A DNA stretch of 64,000 nucleotides. Source: Pseudomonas syringae (GTDB lineage Bacteria > Pseudomonadota > Gammaproteobacteria > Pseudomonadales > Pseudomonadaceae). The notes under the pieces are model-generated. The model was not told the origin of the DNA and searched no databases. It saw only the letters and a program-made list of their open reading frames with translations. The stretch covers positions 1 to 64,000 of the forward strand of contig NZ_WKEQ01000022.1 in NCBI RefSeq assembly GCF_021605415.1, in the 5' to 3' direction. Every line of letters begins with the position of its first letter. Within the stretch, counting starts at the first letter, position 1. Positions 20,295 to 29,202 of the stretch are shown here, piece by piece. A program made the translations under genes and the position numbers.

Positions 20295-22442
20295 ATGATT
20301 TACGAAGGTAAAGCCATCACGGTTAACGCTCTTGAAAGTGGCATCGTCGAATTGAAATTCGACCTCAAGGGTGAGTCCGTCAACAAGTTCAACCGTCTAA
20401 CCCTGAACGAACTGCGTCAGGCTGTTGACACCATCAAGGCAGATGCTTCGATCAAGGGTGTGATCGTCAGCAGTGGCAAGGACGTCTTTATCGTCGGCGC
20501 CGACATCACCGAATTCGTCGACAACTTCAAGCTGCCGGATGCCGAGCTGGTTGCTGGCAATCTCGAAGCCAACAAGATCTTCAGCGATTTTGAAGACCTC
20601 AACGTTCCAACTGTTGCCGCGATCAACGGCATCGCCCTTGGTGGCGGTCTGGAAATGTGCCTGGCTGCGGACTATCGCGTCATGTCCACCAAAGCCAAAA
20701 TCGGTCTGCCGGAAGTCAAGCTGGGCATCTACCCGGGCTTCGGCGGCACCGTGCGTCTGCCGCGCCTGATCGGTGCCGACAACGCCATCGAGTGGATTGC
20801 AGCCGGCAAGGAAAACCGCCCTGAAGACGCCCTGAAAGTAGGTGCTGTCGACGCCGTGGTTGCTCCTGAAAAGCTGCAGGAAGCTGCCCTTGAGATGATC
20901 AAGCGCGCCATCTCCGGCGAGTTCGACTACAAGGCCAAGCGCCAGCCAAAGCTTGAAAAGCTCAAGCTGAACGCAATCGAACAGATGATGGCTTTCGAAA
21001 CGGCCAAAGGTTTCGTGGCTGGCCAGGCTGGCCCGAACTATCCGGCCCCGGTCGAAGCGATCAAGACCATCCAGAAAGCCGCGAACTTCGGTCGTGACAA
21101 GGCACTGGAAGTTGAAGCCACCGGTTTCGTCAAGCTGGCGAAAACTTCGGCTGCACAGAGCCTGATCGGCCTGTTCCTGAACGATCAGGAACTGAAGAAA
21201 AAAGCCAAGGCCTACGACGAGATCGCCAAAGACGTGAAGCAGGCTGCTGTATTGGGCGCCGGCATCATGGGTGGCGGTATCGCTTATCAGTCGGCCTCCA
21301 AAGGCACGCCTATCCTGATGAAAGACATCAACGAGCACGGTATCGAGCAGGGTCTGGCCGAAGCCGCCAAACTGCTGGTCGGTCGCGTTGATAAAGGTCG
21401 CATGACCGCCGCGAAAATGGCCGAAGTGCTCAACGGCATTCGTCCTACGCTGTCCTACGGCGATTTCGGTCACGTCGACCTGGTGGTCGAAGCCGTTGTC
21501 GAAAACCCGAAGGTCAAGCAAGCCGTACTGGCCGAAGTCGAAGACAAGGTCAAAGAGGACACCATCCTCGCGTCTAATACCTCGACCATTTCCATCAGCC
21601 TGCTGGCGAAAGCCCTCAAGCGTCCGGAAAATTTCGTCGGCATGCACTTCTTCAACCCGGTGCACATGATGCCGCTGGTAGAAGTCATTCGTGGTGAGAA
21701 GTCCAGCGAGTTGGCGGTTGCCACCACCGTTGCCTACGCAAAAAAAATGGGCAAGAACCCGATCGTCGTTAACGACTGCCCGGGCTTCCTGGTCAACCGT
21801 GTGCTGTTCCCGTACTTCGGCGGTTTCGCCAAACTGGTCAGCGCTGGTGTGGACTTCGTCCGTATCGACAAGGTCATGGAAAAATTTGGTTGGCCAATGG
21901 GCCCGGCATACCTGATGGACGTGGTCGGCATCGACACCGGTCACCACGGTCGTGACGTGATGGCTGAAGGTTTTCCGGATCGCATGAAAGATGACCGTCG
22001 CTCGGCCATCGACGTGCTTTACGAAGCCAAGCGTCTGGGTCAGAAAAACGGCAAGGGCTTCTACGCTTACGAGGCCGACAAGAAAGGCAAGCAGAAGAAA
22101 GTCGCCGATCCGTCGGTGCTGGAAGTGCTCAAGCCGATCGTCTACGAGCAGCGCGAAGTCACTGACGAAGACATCATCAATTGGATGATGATCCCGCTGT
22201 GCCTGGAAACCGTGCGTTGCCTGGAAGACGGCATCGTCGAAACCGCCGCCGAAGCCGACATGGGTCTGGTCTACGGTATCGGTTTCCCTCCATTCCGTGG
22301 TGGTGCGCTGCGCTACATCGACTCGATCGGTGTTGCCGAGTTCGTTGCCCTGGCTGACCAGTACGCTGATTTGGGCGCGCTGTACCACCCGACCGCGAAG
22401 CTGCGCGAGATGGCCAAAAACGGCCAACGCTTCTTCGGTTAA
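20295..22442 (+). CDS. fadB: Fatty acid oxidation complex, alpha subunit
   Basis: 715 residues, nearly identical in pattern to P. fragi FaoA. It carries enoyl-CoA hydratase/isomerase activity in the N-terminal crotonase domain (oxyanion and catalytic region GIALGGGLEMCLAADYR near 117-133) and L-3-hydroxyacyl-CoA dehydrogenase in the C-terminal half (NAD motif LGAGIMGGGIAYQSA near 320; catalytic histidine in MHFFNPVHMMPL near 450). It forms an alpha2beta2 complex with FadA for aerobic beta-oxidation. The ATG at 20295 is used; the codon before it is TTG. In P. aeruginosa this operon belongs to the PsrA regulon, and psrA lies 7 kb downstream. Confidence 0.98.
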   Translation: MIYEGKAITVNALESGIVELKFDLKGESVNKFNRLTLNELRQAVDTIKADASIKGVIVSSGKDVFIVGADITEFVDNFKLPDAELVAGNLEANKIFSDFEDLNVPTVAAINGIALGGGLEMCLAADYRVMSTKAKIGLPEVKLGIYPGFGGTVRLPRLIGADNAIEWIAAGKENRPEDALKVGAVDAVVAPEKLQEAALEMIKRAISGEFDYKAKRQPKLEKLKLNAIEQMMAFETAKGFVAGQAGPNYPAPVEAIKTIQKAANFGRDKALEVEATGFVKLAKTSAAQSLIGLFLNDQELKKKAKAYDEIAKDVKQAAVLGAGIMGGGIAYQSASKGTPILMKDINEHGIEQGLAEAAKLLVGRVDKGRMTAAKMAEVLNGIRPTLSYGDFGHVDLVVEAVVENPKVKQAVLAEVEDKVKEDTILASNTSTISISLLAKALKRPENFVGMHFFNPVHMMPLVEVIRGEKSSELAVATTVAYAKKMGKNPIVVNDCPGFLVNRVLFPYFGGFAKLVSAGVDFVRIDKVMEKFGWPMGPAYLMDVVGIDTGHHGRDVMAEGFPDRMKDDRRSAIDVLYEAKRLGQKNGKGFYAYEADKKGKQKKVADPSVLEVLKPIVYEQREVTDEDIINWMMIPLCLETVRCLEDGIVETAAEADMGLVYGIGFPPFRGGALRYIDSIGVAEFVALADQYADLGALYHPTAKLREMAKNGQRFFG

Positions 22443-22471
22443 GCGCCCCCAACTAGAGTGAGAGTGAACGT

Positions 22472-23647
22472 ATGAGCTTGAATCCTAGAGACGTCGTGAT
22501 TGTCGACTTCGGTCGTACTCCGATGGGCCGCTCCAAGGGCGGCATGCACCGCAACACCCGCGCTGAAGATATGTCGGCGCATCTGATCAGCAAATTGCTG
22601 GAACGTAACGTCAAGGTCGACCCGAACGAAGTCGAAGACGTGATCTGGGGCTGTGTGAACCAGACCCTTGAGCAGGGCTGGAACATCGCGCGCATGGCCT
22701 CGCTGATGACGCAGATCCCGCACACGGCGGCCGGTCAGACCGTCAGCCGTCTGTGTGGCTCGTCGATGAGCGCTCTGCACACCGCTGCGCAAGCGATCAT
22801 GACCGGTAACGGTGACGTATTCGTGGTGGGCGGCGTCGAGCATATGGGCCATGTGAGCATGATGCACGGTGTCGATCCGAACCCGCACATGTCGCTGTAC
22901 GCGGCGAAAGCCTCGGGCATGATGGGCCTGACCGCTGAAATGCTGGGCAAAATGCATGGCATCACTCGCGAGCAACAGGACGCTTTCGGCGTGCGTTCCC
23001 ATCAGTTGGCCCACAAGGCAACGGTGGAAGGCAAGTTCAAAGACGAAATCATCCCGATGCAGGGTTATGACGAGAATGGTTTCCTGAAACTGTTCGACTA
23101 CGATGAGACCATTCGTCCGGAAACCACCCTGGAAAGCCTGGCGGCGTTGAAGCCGGCATTCAATCCAAAGGGCGGCACCGTGACAGCGGGTACTTCGTCG
23201 CAGATTACCGATGGTGCTTCGTGCATGATCGTGATGTCGGCGCAGCGTGCTCAGGATCTCGGTATCCAGCCTCTGGCGGTGATTCGTTCGATGGCGGTGG
23301 CGGGTGTGGATCCTGCAATCATGGGCTATGGCCCGGTTCCAGCCACGCAAAAGGCACTGAAGCGTGCGGGTCTGGGCATCAACGATATCGACTTCTTCGA
23401 GCTCAACGAAGCTTTCGCTGCACAGGCGCTGCCAGTGCTGAAAGATTTGAAAGTGCTCGACAAGATGAACGAGAAGGTTAACCTGCACGGCGGCGCGATC
23501 GCCCTGGGTCACCCGTTCGGTTGTTCCGGCGCACGGATTTCCGGCACTTTGCTGAACGTGATGAAGCAGAATGGCGGCACCTTCGGGGTGGCAACGATGT
23601 GCATTGGCCTCGGCCAGGGCATCTCCACCGTCTTCGAACGCGTTTAA
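22472..23647 (+). CDS. fadA: 3-ketoacyl-CoA thiolase (fatty acid oxidation complex, beta subunit)
   Basis: 391 residues. FadA catalyses the last step of beta-oxidation, thiolytic release of acetyl-CoA. The acyl-accepting cysteine is in RLCGSSMSALH near residue 95, NEAFAAQ near 315 supports the oxyanion site, and the C-terminal GGAIALGHPFGCSGAR holds the catalytic histidine and second cysteine. It lies 29 bases after fadB in one operon and ends at a strong terminator. Confidence 0.98.
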   Translation: MSLNPRDVVIVDFGRTPMGRSKGGMHRNTRAEDMSAHLISKLLERNVKVDPNEVEDVIWGCVNQTLEQGWNIARMASLMTQIPHTAAGQTVSRLCGSSMSALHTAAQAIMTGNGDVFVVGGVEHMGHVSMMHGVDPNPHMSLYAAKASGMMGLTAEMLGKMHGITREQQDAFGVRSHQLAHKATVEGKFKDEIIPMQGYDENGFLKLFDYDETIRPETTLESLAALKPAFNPKGGTVTAGTSSQITDGASCMIVMSAQRAQDLGIQPLAVIRSMAVAGVDPAIMGYGPVPATQKALKRAGLGINDIDFFELNEAFAAQALPVLKDLKVLDKMNEKVNLHGGAIALGHPFGCSGARISGTLLNVMKQNGGTFGVATMCIGLGQGISTVFERV

Positions 23648-23665
23648 GCGTCTCGTCGATGGAAG

Positions 23666-23690
23666 CCGGGGCCAAGTGCCCCGGTTTTTT
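23666..23690 (+). terminator. Terminator of fadBA
   Basis: CCGGGG-CCAAGTG-CCCCGG followed by TTTTTTGTTTTT, 18 bases after the fadA stop. Confidence 0.9.
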
Positions 23691-23746
23691 GTTTTTGTGG
23701 CTTTATATTATTTTTATTTTGAAAAAATTTGAGAGAGGGCCGAAGC

Positions 23747-23983
23747 ATGCCGATACAACCTGGGCTCTATCAGCATTACAAAGGTCCGCAGTACCGTGTC
23801 TTCAGTGTCGCAAGGCATTCCGAGACCGAAGAAGAAGTGGTCTTCTACCAAGCCCTGTATGGGGAATATGGCTATTGGGTACGCCCGTTGAGCATGTTTC
23901 TGGAGTCGGTCGAGGTTGACGGCGAACAGGTACCACGCTTTGCTTTGGTGCAGGCTGAAAAGAGCATTTTTCCCGAGGCATAA
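23747..23983 (+). CDS. DUF1653 family protein
   Basis: 78 residues, a full-length DUF1653 domain: MPIQPGLYQHYKGPQYRVF at the N-terminus, then ETEEEVVFYQALYGEYGYWVRPLSMF. The family is a small SH3-like beta barrel of unknown function, widespread in bacteria as a single-domain protein. The ATG at 23747 is preceded by GAGAGAGGG; an ATG six codons earlier is inside that box. A very AT-rich stretch (23700-23728) lies upstream and probably carries its promoter. Confidence 0.85.
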   Translation: MPIQPGLYQHYKGPQYRVFSVARHSETEEEVVFYQALYGEYGYWVRPLSMFLESVEVDGEQVPRFALVQAEKSIFPEA

Positions 23984-24008
23984 GCTGAGTGCGCGCAGAA
24001 CCCTGCGC

Positions 24009-24037
24009 TTGACCTCACCTTGTAGCCACTATATATA
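24009..24037 (+). promoter_or_regulatory. Probable sigma-70 promoter of topA
   Basis: TTGACC, a 17-base spacer and TATATA, giving a transcript start about 50 bases before the topA ATG. The -10 lies in a short palindrome CACTATATATAGCGG. topA promoters are supercoiling-sensitive in other bacteria; that is not visible here. Confidence 0.6.
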
Positions 24038-24097
24038 GCGGTGCCGCGTCAGGCGCCAACCGCCTTTCACTTCTAGAATTCAGGAATTTTCTGATCC

Positions 24098-26734
24098 ATG
24101 GGCAAATCGCTGGTCATTGTGGAATCCCCGGCTAAGGCCAAGACCATCAACAAGTATCTGGGCAACCAATACGTGGTGAAGTCGAGTATCGGCCATATCC
24201 GAGACCTGCCCACCAGCGGTTCGGCTAGCGCCAGCAAAGAGCCAGCCGCCAAGCGCGGCAAGGCTGCCGCGGGCGAAGGTCCGGTGCTCACGCCGAAAGA
24301 GAAAGCGCGCAAGCAGCTTGTCTCGCGTATGGGCGTCGATCCCGAGCATGGCTGGAAAGCCAAATACGAGATCCTCCCGGGTAAAGAGAAGGTCATTGAA
24401 GAGCTGCGCAGGCTCGCCAAAGATGCCGATACCATCTATCTCGCAACGGACTTGGATCGCGAGGGGGAAGCCATTGCCTGGCACCTGCGCGAAGCCATCG
24501 GTGGTGACGACAGCCGCTACAAGCGTGTGGTCTTCAACGAAATTACCAAGAAGGCGATTCAGGAAGCCTTCTCACAGCCAGGCGAGCTGGACATTGATCG
24601 CGTCAACGCGCAGCAGGCGCGCCGTTTTCTTGATCGCGTCGTCGGTTACATGGTTTCGCCACTGCTGTGGGCGAAGATTGCCCGTGGCCTGTCCGCTGGC
24701 CGTGTGCAGTCGGTCGCCGTGAAGCTGGTGGTTGATCGTGAGCGTGAAATTCGCGCGTTTATTCCGGAAGAATATTGGGAAATTCACGCCGATCTCGGCA
24801 CTGCAAAAGGCTCGACCGTTCGCTTCGAAGTTGCCCGAGAAAAAGGCGAGGCCTTCAAACCGCTGAACGAAGCCCAGGCCAGCGCCGCGCTGGAGAAGCT
24901 CAAATCTTCCAGCTACAGCATCGTCAAGCGCGAAGACAAGCCGACCAGCAGCAAGCCTTCGGCGCCATTCATCACGTCCACCCTGCAACAGGCCGCGAGC
25001 AATCGCCTGGGCTTTGGCGTGAAGAAAACCATGATGATGGCCCAGCGTCTGTATGAAGCCGGCTACATCACTTACATGCGTACCGATTCGACCAACCTCT
25101 CGGCCGATGCCGTTGAGATGGCGCGTTCTTACATCGAAACCGAGTTCGGCAAGAAATATCTGCCGGAAAAGCCGAACGTCTACAGCAGCAAAGAAGGCGC
25201 GCAGGAGGCTCACGAAGCGATTCGTCCTTCCGATGCCAACACCACGCCGAGCAAGCTGTCGGGTATGGAGCGCGATGCCGAGCGTCTGTATGAGCTGATC
25301 TGGCGCCAGTTCCTCGCTTGCCAGATGCTTCCGGCCCAATACCTGTCGACGACCGTCAGCGTTGGCGCAGGAGACTTCGAGCTGCGCGCCAAGGGCCGCG
25401 TCCTGAAGTTTGACGGTTACACCCGTGTCATGCCGCAAATCGCCAAACCGGGCGATGACGACATTCTGCCGGACATGGCCCAGGGCGACGTGATGAAGCT
25501 GGTCAAGCTCGATCCGTCGCAGCACTTCACCAAACCGCCGGCGCGTTACTCGGAAGCTAGCCTGGTAAAGGAAATGGAGAAACGCGGTATCGGTCGTCCA
25601 TCGACTTACGCCGCGATCATTTCGACCATTCAGGATCGAGGTTACGTCACGCTGCACAACCGTCGTTTCTATTCGGAAAAGATGGGCGACATCGTCACCG
25701 AGCGTCTGTCGGAGAGCTTCTCCAATCTCATGGACTACGGCTTCACAGCCGGCATGGAAGAGAACCTCGATGACGTGGCCCAGGGCGAGCGCGACTGGAA
25801 GAGCGTATTGGACGAGTTCTACGGCGATTTCAAGAAGAAGCTTGAAGTAGCCGAGAGCCCGGAAGACGGTATGCGTGCCAACCAGCCGGTCATGACCGAT
25901 ATCCCTTGCACCACTTGCGGCCGTCCGATGCAGATTCGTACTGCGTCGACCGGTGTGTTTCTCGGCTGCTCGGGCTACAGCCTGCCGCCGAAAGAGCGTT
26001 GCAAGGCCACCGTCAATCTGGTGCCGGGCGATGAAATTGCTGCGGACGACGAAGGTGAGTCGGAATCTTTGGTTCTGCGCGGCAAGCATCGCTGCCCGAT
26101 CTGCAGCACCGCGATGGACGCCTACTTACTCGACGAGAAGCGCAAGTTGCACATCTGCGGTAACAACCCGGATTGCGCCGGCTACGAAATCGAAGAGGGC
26201 AGCTATCGCATCAAGGGCTACGAAGGCCCGAGCCTTGAATGTGACAAGTGCGGCAGCGAGATGCAGCTCAAGACCGGGCGTTTCGGCAAGTTCTTCGGTT
26301 GCACCAATCCTGAGTGCAAAAATACCCGCAAATTGCTGAAAAGCGGTGATGCGGCGCCACCGAAGATGGATCCGGTGAAAATGCCTGAGCTGAAATGCGA
26401 AAAGGTCAATGACACCTACATCCTGCGAGATGGTGCGTCAGGGTTGTTCCTGGCTGCCAGTCAGTTCCCGAAGAACCGCGAGACCCGTGCTCCACTGGTG
26501 CTCGAGATTCTGCCGCACAAGGACGAAATCGATCCGAAGTATCACTTCTTGTGCGATGCGCCGCAGAAGGATCCTGATGGTCTGCCGGCCGTGATCCGTT
26601 ACAGCCGTAAGACCAAGGAGCAATACGTGCAAACCGAAGTGGACGGCAAGCCGACTGGCTGGAAAGCGTTTTACGACGGTGGCAAGTGGAAGGTTGAAGA
26701 CAAACGCACGGCCGCCAAGCCCGCAAAGGCTTAA
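24098..26734 (+). CDS. topA: DNA topoisomerase I
   Basis: 878 residues. TopA relaxes negative supercoils through a 5'-phosphotyrosine intermediate. The TOPRIM domain starts at the N-terminus (KSLVIVESPAKAKTI with the catalytic glutamate; DLDREGEAIAWHL with the metal-binding aspartates near 128), the active tyrosine is in YMRTDSTNLS near 325, and C-terminal four-cysteine zinc ribbons are seen at CTTCGRPM, CPICSTAM and CDKCGSEM, with a further Pseudomonas-type tail. A GKAAAGEG-containing linker of about 25 residues interrupts the TOPRIM domain near 45-70. A terminator follows. Confidence 0.97.
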   Translation: MGKSLVIVESPAKAKTINKYLGNQYVVKSSIGHIRDLPTSGSASASKEPAAKRGKAAAGEGPVLTPKEKARKQLVSRMGVDPEHGWKAKYEILPGKEKVIEELRRLAKDADTIYLATDLDREGEAIAWHLREAIGGDDSRYKRVVFNEITKKAIQEAFSQPGELDIDRVNAQQARRFLDRVVGYMVSPLLWAKIARGLSAGRVQSVAVKLVVDREREIRAFIPEEYWEIHADLGTAKGSTVRFEVAREKGEAFKPLNEAQASAALEKLKSSSYSIVKREDKPTSSKPSAPFITSTLQQAASNRLGFGVKKTMMMAQRLYEAGYITYMRTDSTNLSADAVEMARSYIETEFGKKYLPEKPNVYSSKEGAQEAHEAIRPSDANTTPSKLSGMERDAERLYELIWRQFLACQMLPAQYLSTTVSVGAGDFELRAKGRVLKFDGYTRVMPQIAKPGDDDILPDMAQGDVMKLVKLDPSQHFTKPPARYSEASLVKEMEKRGIGRPSTYAAIISTIQDRGYVTLHNRRFYSEKMGDIVTERLSESFSNLMDYGFTAGMEENLDDVAQGERDWKSVLDEFYGDFKKKLEVAESPEDGMRANQPVMTDIPCTTCGRPMQIRTASTGVFLGCSGYSLPPKERCKATVNLVPGDEIAADDEGESESLVLRGKHRCPICSTAMDAYLLDEKRKLHICGNNPDCAGYEIEEGSYRIKGYEGPSLECDKCGSEMQLKTGRFGKFFGCTNPECKNTRKLLKSGDAAPPKMDPVKMPELKCEKVNDTYILRDGASGLFLAASQFPKNRETRAPLVLEILPHKDEIDPKYHFLCDAPQKDPDGLPAVIRYSRKTKEQYVQTEVDGKPTGWKAFYDGGKWKVEDKRTAAKPAKA

Positions 26735-26795
26735 TCAGCCGTTGTTCGACGCAAGCTGACCTCGGTCGGCCGCGGGAGTCAGGTCCCGCATAGCC

Positions 26796-26838
26796 AAAAG
26801 GCCGCATGACAACTTTCGGGTTTCATGTGGCCTTTTTG
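26796..26838 (+). terminator. Terminator of topA
   Basis: AAAAGGCCGCATGA ... TTCATGTGGCCTTTTTG: a 14-bp stem (one G-U pair) with T-tail 60 bases after the stop. Confidence 0.85.
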
Positions 26839-26921
26839 TTTTGTGCTTGCGGTCAGCTTCCCTGATCCACGACACTGTCCGACCTGTGTGAAGCAATTAT
26901 TTCGTTGTGGAGGCTGCCGTC

Positions 26922-27446
26922 ATGGCCCACGAACTCTATACCCGTACCAATCAGAAAATCTATTTCGCTGGTCTGTCGCTGGAAGCCTTGGCCAGAGCTG
27001 AAGAAGGGCGGGCGATGAATTCACTGGCGCTGATTCAGGCAGGGCGTGAATCGGCGCTGTTCCATCTCTACGGTGCGTTACTGGGGCTGTGCCACGAGAT
27101 CGCCGGATTTTATCGTTTGCCTGAGGCCAGTTCGCCACGGGCAGAAGCGCTACTGACCCGGGAAGTGCTGGAATCGATCGCGATTCCCGAACTGGCGGAG
27201 ATGATCGAGTTGGCCGGTAATCCGGAAACCTGGCTGGCAAAATTGCTGGCAGCACATTCGGCGCTGTTCCAGCCACCTCGAGTTCCGCACAAGCCGAAGG
27301 GTGATGTTACTCAGCCGTTGATTCTGGCCGTCAATCTGGACGAGGAGGAGCCCTCGCAAGAGTTGAGTCGCGAAGAGCTCGAAAGCTGGCGGCAGAATCT
27401 GAAAAATCTTGCGCTGCGCTTTCGTGAAGGCTTGAACGAATGCTGA
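26922..27446 (+). CDS. DUF6586-type conserved hypothetical protein
   Basis: 174 residues, mostly helical and without signal peptide or membrane helix, beginning MAHELYTRTNQKIYFAGLSLE. Leucine- and alanine-rich amphipathic helices (residues 10-110) are followed by a linker with PPRVPHKPKG and an acidic C-terminus ending in a basic helix. It corresponds by position to the hypothetical gene next to topA in P. aeruginosa, and I associate it with DUF6586. TGGAGG upstream of 26922 sets the start. Function unknown; it is 105 bases ahead of another small conserved gene on the same strand. Confidence 0.78.
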   Translation: MAHELYTRTNQKIYFAGLSLEALARAEEGRAMNSLALIQAGRESALFHLYGALLGLCHEIAGFYRLPEASSPRAEALLTREVLESIAIPELAEMIELAGNPETWLAKLLAAHSALFQPPRVPHKPKGDVTQPLILAVNLDEEEPSQELSREELESWRQNLKNLALRFREGLNEC

Positions 27447-27551
27447 TCAGTGTTGATCGGCGGCAGGGTGCAATATGCAGTTGGTCAACATCCCGAGCGA
27501 AGCCTTGCTGATCTCTATATAATCCCCGCCTTTCGTGGAGAACAGACTTAC

Positions 27552-27785
27552 ATGCCAACGTCCTTTCTAGAAATTGTCGAGTTACCAGACGGCCGAATCG
27601 AACTGCGCAGGGCTGAGGACGAAGGTTCTCTGGTGACGCTGGATTTCTCCGAGGACGCTAAAGCGTTCCTGCAAGGTCAGCATGTTGAAATCGCCAAGGC
27701 GATGTTGAGCGTCGGCGTGCAGATGGCAGGCCGCTTGGTTGAAGGCGAGTTTGATAAAGATGAAGGGACGCGGGTTCTTCACTGA
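27552..27785 (+). CDS. Conserved hypothetical protein, 77 residues
   Basis: A small acidic protein, MPTSFLEIVELPDGRIELRR..., with an N-terminal beta-hairpin pattern and a helix FSEDAKAFLQGQHVEIAKAMLSVGVQMAGRL. No signal peptide. The start ATG follows GGAGAACAGACTTAC. It lies convergent to sulA. The position matches the small hypothetical gene adjacent to sulA in P. aeruginosa. A short hairpin without T-run follows (27825-27848). Function unknown. Confidence 0.72.
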   Translation: MPTSFLEIVELPDGRIELRRAEDEGSLVTLDFSEDAKAFLQGQHVEIAKAMLSVGVQMAGRLVEGEFDKDEGTRVLH

Positions 27786-27881
27786 TACCGCCCGTCGGCG
27801 TTTTACCGACATCTCTGCTGACATCGGCTTCTCTATCCTTGGAGAAGCCCCGCGCTCTTCAAGCAGCGCATCAAAAACGGA

Positions 27882-28355
27882 TCAACCCAGTCGAATGTTC
27901 AGGCTTTGAGCGTCTCCGGTACGGGCGGCGCTGATCAGTTGTTGCCGAGCGTTTGCATTTATCGGGTTCAGCCAAGTGACAACAGTATGGCTGCGGCCAA
28001 GGCGCAGCGCCTCGCAAGCGAGTTGCTGAGCGCTCTGAGTACCGCGCGGTTGCAGCAGCAGAATGCGCTCACGGTTGAGGCCTGCATCCCGAAGCCAGGT
28101 TTGGGTCAGGCTGGCGGGCGGGGCGATTAATGTCAGCCATCGCGCATCCTGATCATCGCTGAGTTCGCGAAGAATCGGAGCCAGCAGGTTAAGACAGTTC
28201 CCGGCTGCACCGCGCAGTGACAGTTCACTGAACACTTCGGGCTCGGTATTCCAGGGCCGCTCGACCACTTCGCTCAAAGTCGGTGTCAGCGGTTGCGCCA
28301 TAAACGCTTCGAACAACGGCAGTTGTGTTTGCTGAGGTGTGTGTGGGAACTGCAT
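27882..28355 (-). CDS. sulA: SOS cell division inhibitor SulA
   Basis: 157 residues. SulA binds FtsZ monomers and blocks Z-ring assembly during the SOS response. The sequence fits the Pseudomonas SulA type: EVFSELSLRGAAGNCLNLLAPILRELS, then WLTLIAPPASLTQTWLRDAGL and the VVTWLNP motif, a RecA-like fold without Walker A. It follows lexA by 10 bases with its own AGGAGG box, so both are made from the LexA-repressed promoter at 29009-29036. Confidence 0.92.
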   Translation of the reverse strand: MQFPHTPQQTQLPLFEAFMAQPLTPTLSEVVERPWNTEPEVFSELSLRGAAGNCLNLLAPILRELSDDQDARWLTLIAPPASLTQTWLRDAGLNRERILLLQPRGTQSAQQLACEALRLGRSHTVVTWLNPINANARQQLISAARTGDAQSLNIRLG

Positions 28356-28365
28356 TAAGCCTCCT

Positions 28366-28974
28366 TTAGCGGCGAATTACGCCGACACTCAAGCCTTCGA
28401 TGACCAGTTCCTGATCTTTCAGGTCGACTTCGATGGGAGCGAACTCAGGGTTTTCGGCAATGAGAAAGACTTTGCTGCCGTCGCGCTTGAAGCGTTTCAC
28501 GGTCACTTCATCGCCGATTCGGGCTACGACGATCTGACCGTTGCGCGCCTCACGGGTGGTATGAACCGCCAGTAAATCACCATCGAAAATACCGATGTCC
28601 TTCATGCTCATGCCGTGCACTCGCAACAAGTAGTCGGCGCGAGGATGGAAGAAGGCGGGATTGATATTGCAGGATTCTTCGATGTGCTGCTGGGCAAGTA
28701 TCGGTGCACCGGCTGCAACGCGACCAATGATTGGCAGGGTGGACTCATCGGCCTTGGCTTCGAAACCGGGTATGCGAATGCCACGGGAAGCGCCCGGGGT
28801 CATCTCGATCGCACCTTTGCGAGCCAGTGCCTTGAGATGTTCTTCCGCCGCGTTGGGCGATTTGAACCCCAGCTCTTGGGCAATTTCCGCGCGGGTCGGC
28901 GGGTAACCGTTGTCTTCGAGGCAACGTTTGATAAAGGCAAGAATCTCGGCTTGGCGTGGCGTCAGTTTTAACAT
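28366..28974 (-). CDS. lexA: SOS transcriptional repressor LexA
   Basis: 202 residues, the standard length. An N-terminal winged helix (LTPRQAEILAFIKRCLEDNG, recognition helix TRAEIAQELGF) precedes the S24 self-cleavage domain. The Ala-Gly cleavage site is in VAAGAPI near residue 85, the nucleophilic serine in HGMSMKDIGIFDGD near 120 and the general-base lysine in VTVKRFKR near 157. LexA is autoregulated: two LexA boxes overlap its promoter. It forms an operon with sulA and is divergent from psrA. Confidence 0.97.
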   Translation of the reverse strand: MLKLTPRQAEILAFIKRCLEDNGYPPTRAEIAQELGFKSPNAAEEHLKALARKGAIEMTPGASRGIRIPGFEAKADESTLPIIGRVAAGAPILAQQHIEESCNINPAFFHPRADYLLRVHGMSMKDIGIFDGDLLAVHTTREARNGQIVVARIGDEVTVKRFKRDGSKVFLIAENPEFAPIEVDLKDQELVIEGLSVGVIRR

Positions 28975-28984
28975 TGTGATCGCT

Positions 28985-29000
28985 CTGTCTTTTTATACAG
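28985..29000 (-). promoter_or_regulatory. LexA box 1 (proximal to lexA)
   Basis: CTGTCTTTTTATACAG fits CTG-N10-CAG with a TATACAG right half. It lies 10 bases upstream of the lexA ATG, downstream of the -10 element. Confidence 0.85.
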
Positions 29001-29003
29001 TGA

Positions 29004-29019
29004 CTGGGATTATATACAG
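29004..29019 (-). promoter_or_regulatory. LexA box 2 (overlapping the lexA -10)
   Basis: CTGGGATTATATACAG on the plus strand (CTGTATATAATCCCAG on the lexA strand) fits the consensus CTGTATATAT-like half and covers the -10 hexamer. It is 3 bases from box 1. Confidence 0.9.
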
Positions 29020-29036
29020 TGAATCGGTCTTGGCAA
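29009..29036 (-). promoter_or_regulatory. lexA-sulA promoter
   Basis: On the minus strand TTGCCA, 16 bases, TATAAT. The -10 is inside LexA box 2, so repressor binding would block polymerase directly. Confidence 0.8.
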
Positions 29037-29143
29037 TGCTCGTTTTTTCCTGCGCCGCCGGACGGTCGCAAGAGCGCCGATTGAACCTGCGTCCTTATAT
29101 GGTTAAATAGCTGACCGACCATTCCCGAAACGAACCGCCAGGC

Positions 29144-29172
29144 TTGACAAGGGACAGGCTGAAACGTATGTT
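29144..29172 (+). promoter_or_regulatory. psrA promoter
   Basis: TTGACA, 17 bases, TATGTT, with the -10 inside the first PsrA-type palindrome. Transcription would begin about 25 bases before the psrA ATG. Confidence 0.75.
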
Positions 29173-29187
29173 TCAAACAAGTGTTTG
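29161..29187 (+). promoter_or_regulatory. Two adjacent PsrA operators
   Basis: GAAACGTATGTTTC (29161-29174) and CAAACAAGTGTTTG (29174-29187) share one base. Both fit the published PsrA pattern [G/C]AAAC-N2-4-GTTT[G/C]. They cover the -10 and start region of psrA, consistent with autorepression. Confidence 0.85.
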
Positions 29188-29202
29188 TCAGGCGGAGTAG
29201 CC

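Noticed and set aside
20397..22427. 676-codon open frame antisense to fadB
   Set aside because: fadB is fully explained on the plus strand. The antisense frame has the low-complexity composition (rich in H, Q, R, D) typical of frames opposite GC-rich genes and no ribosome binding site.
24572..26089. 505-codon open frame antisense to topA
   Set aside because: Shadow of topA, with no family features.
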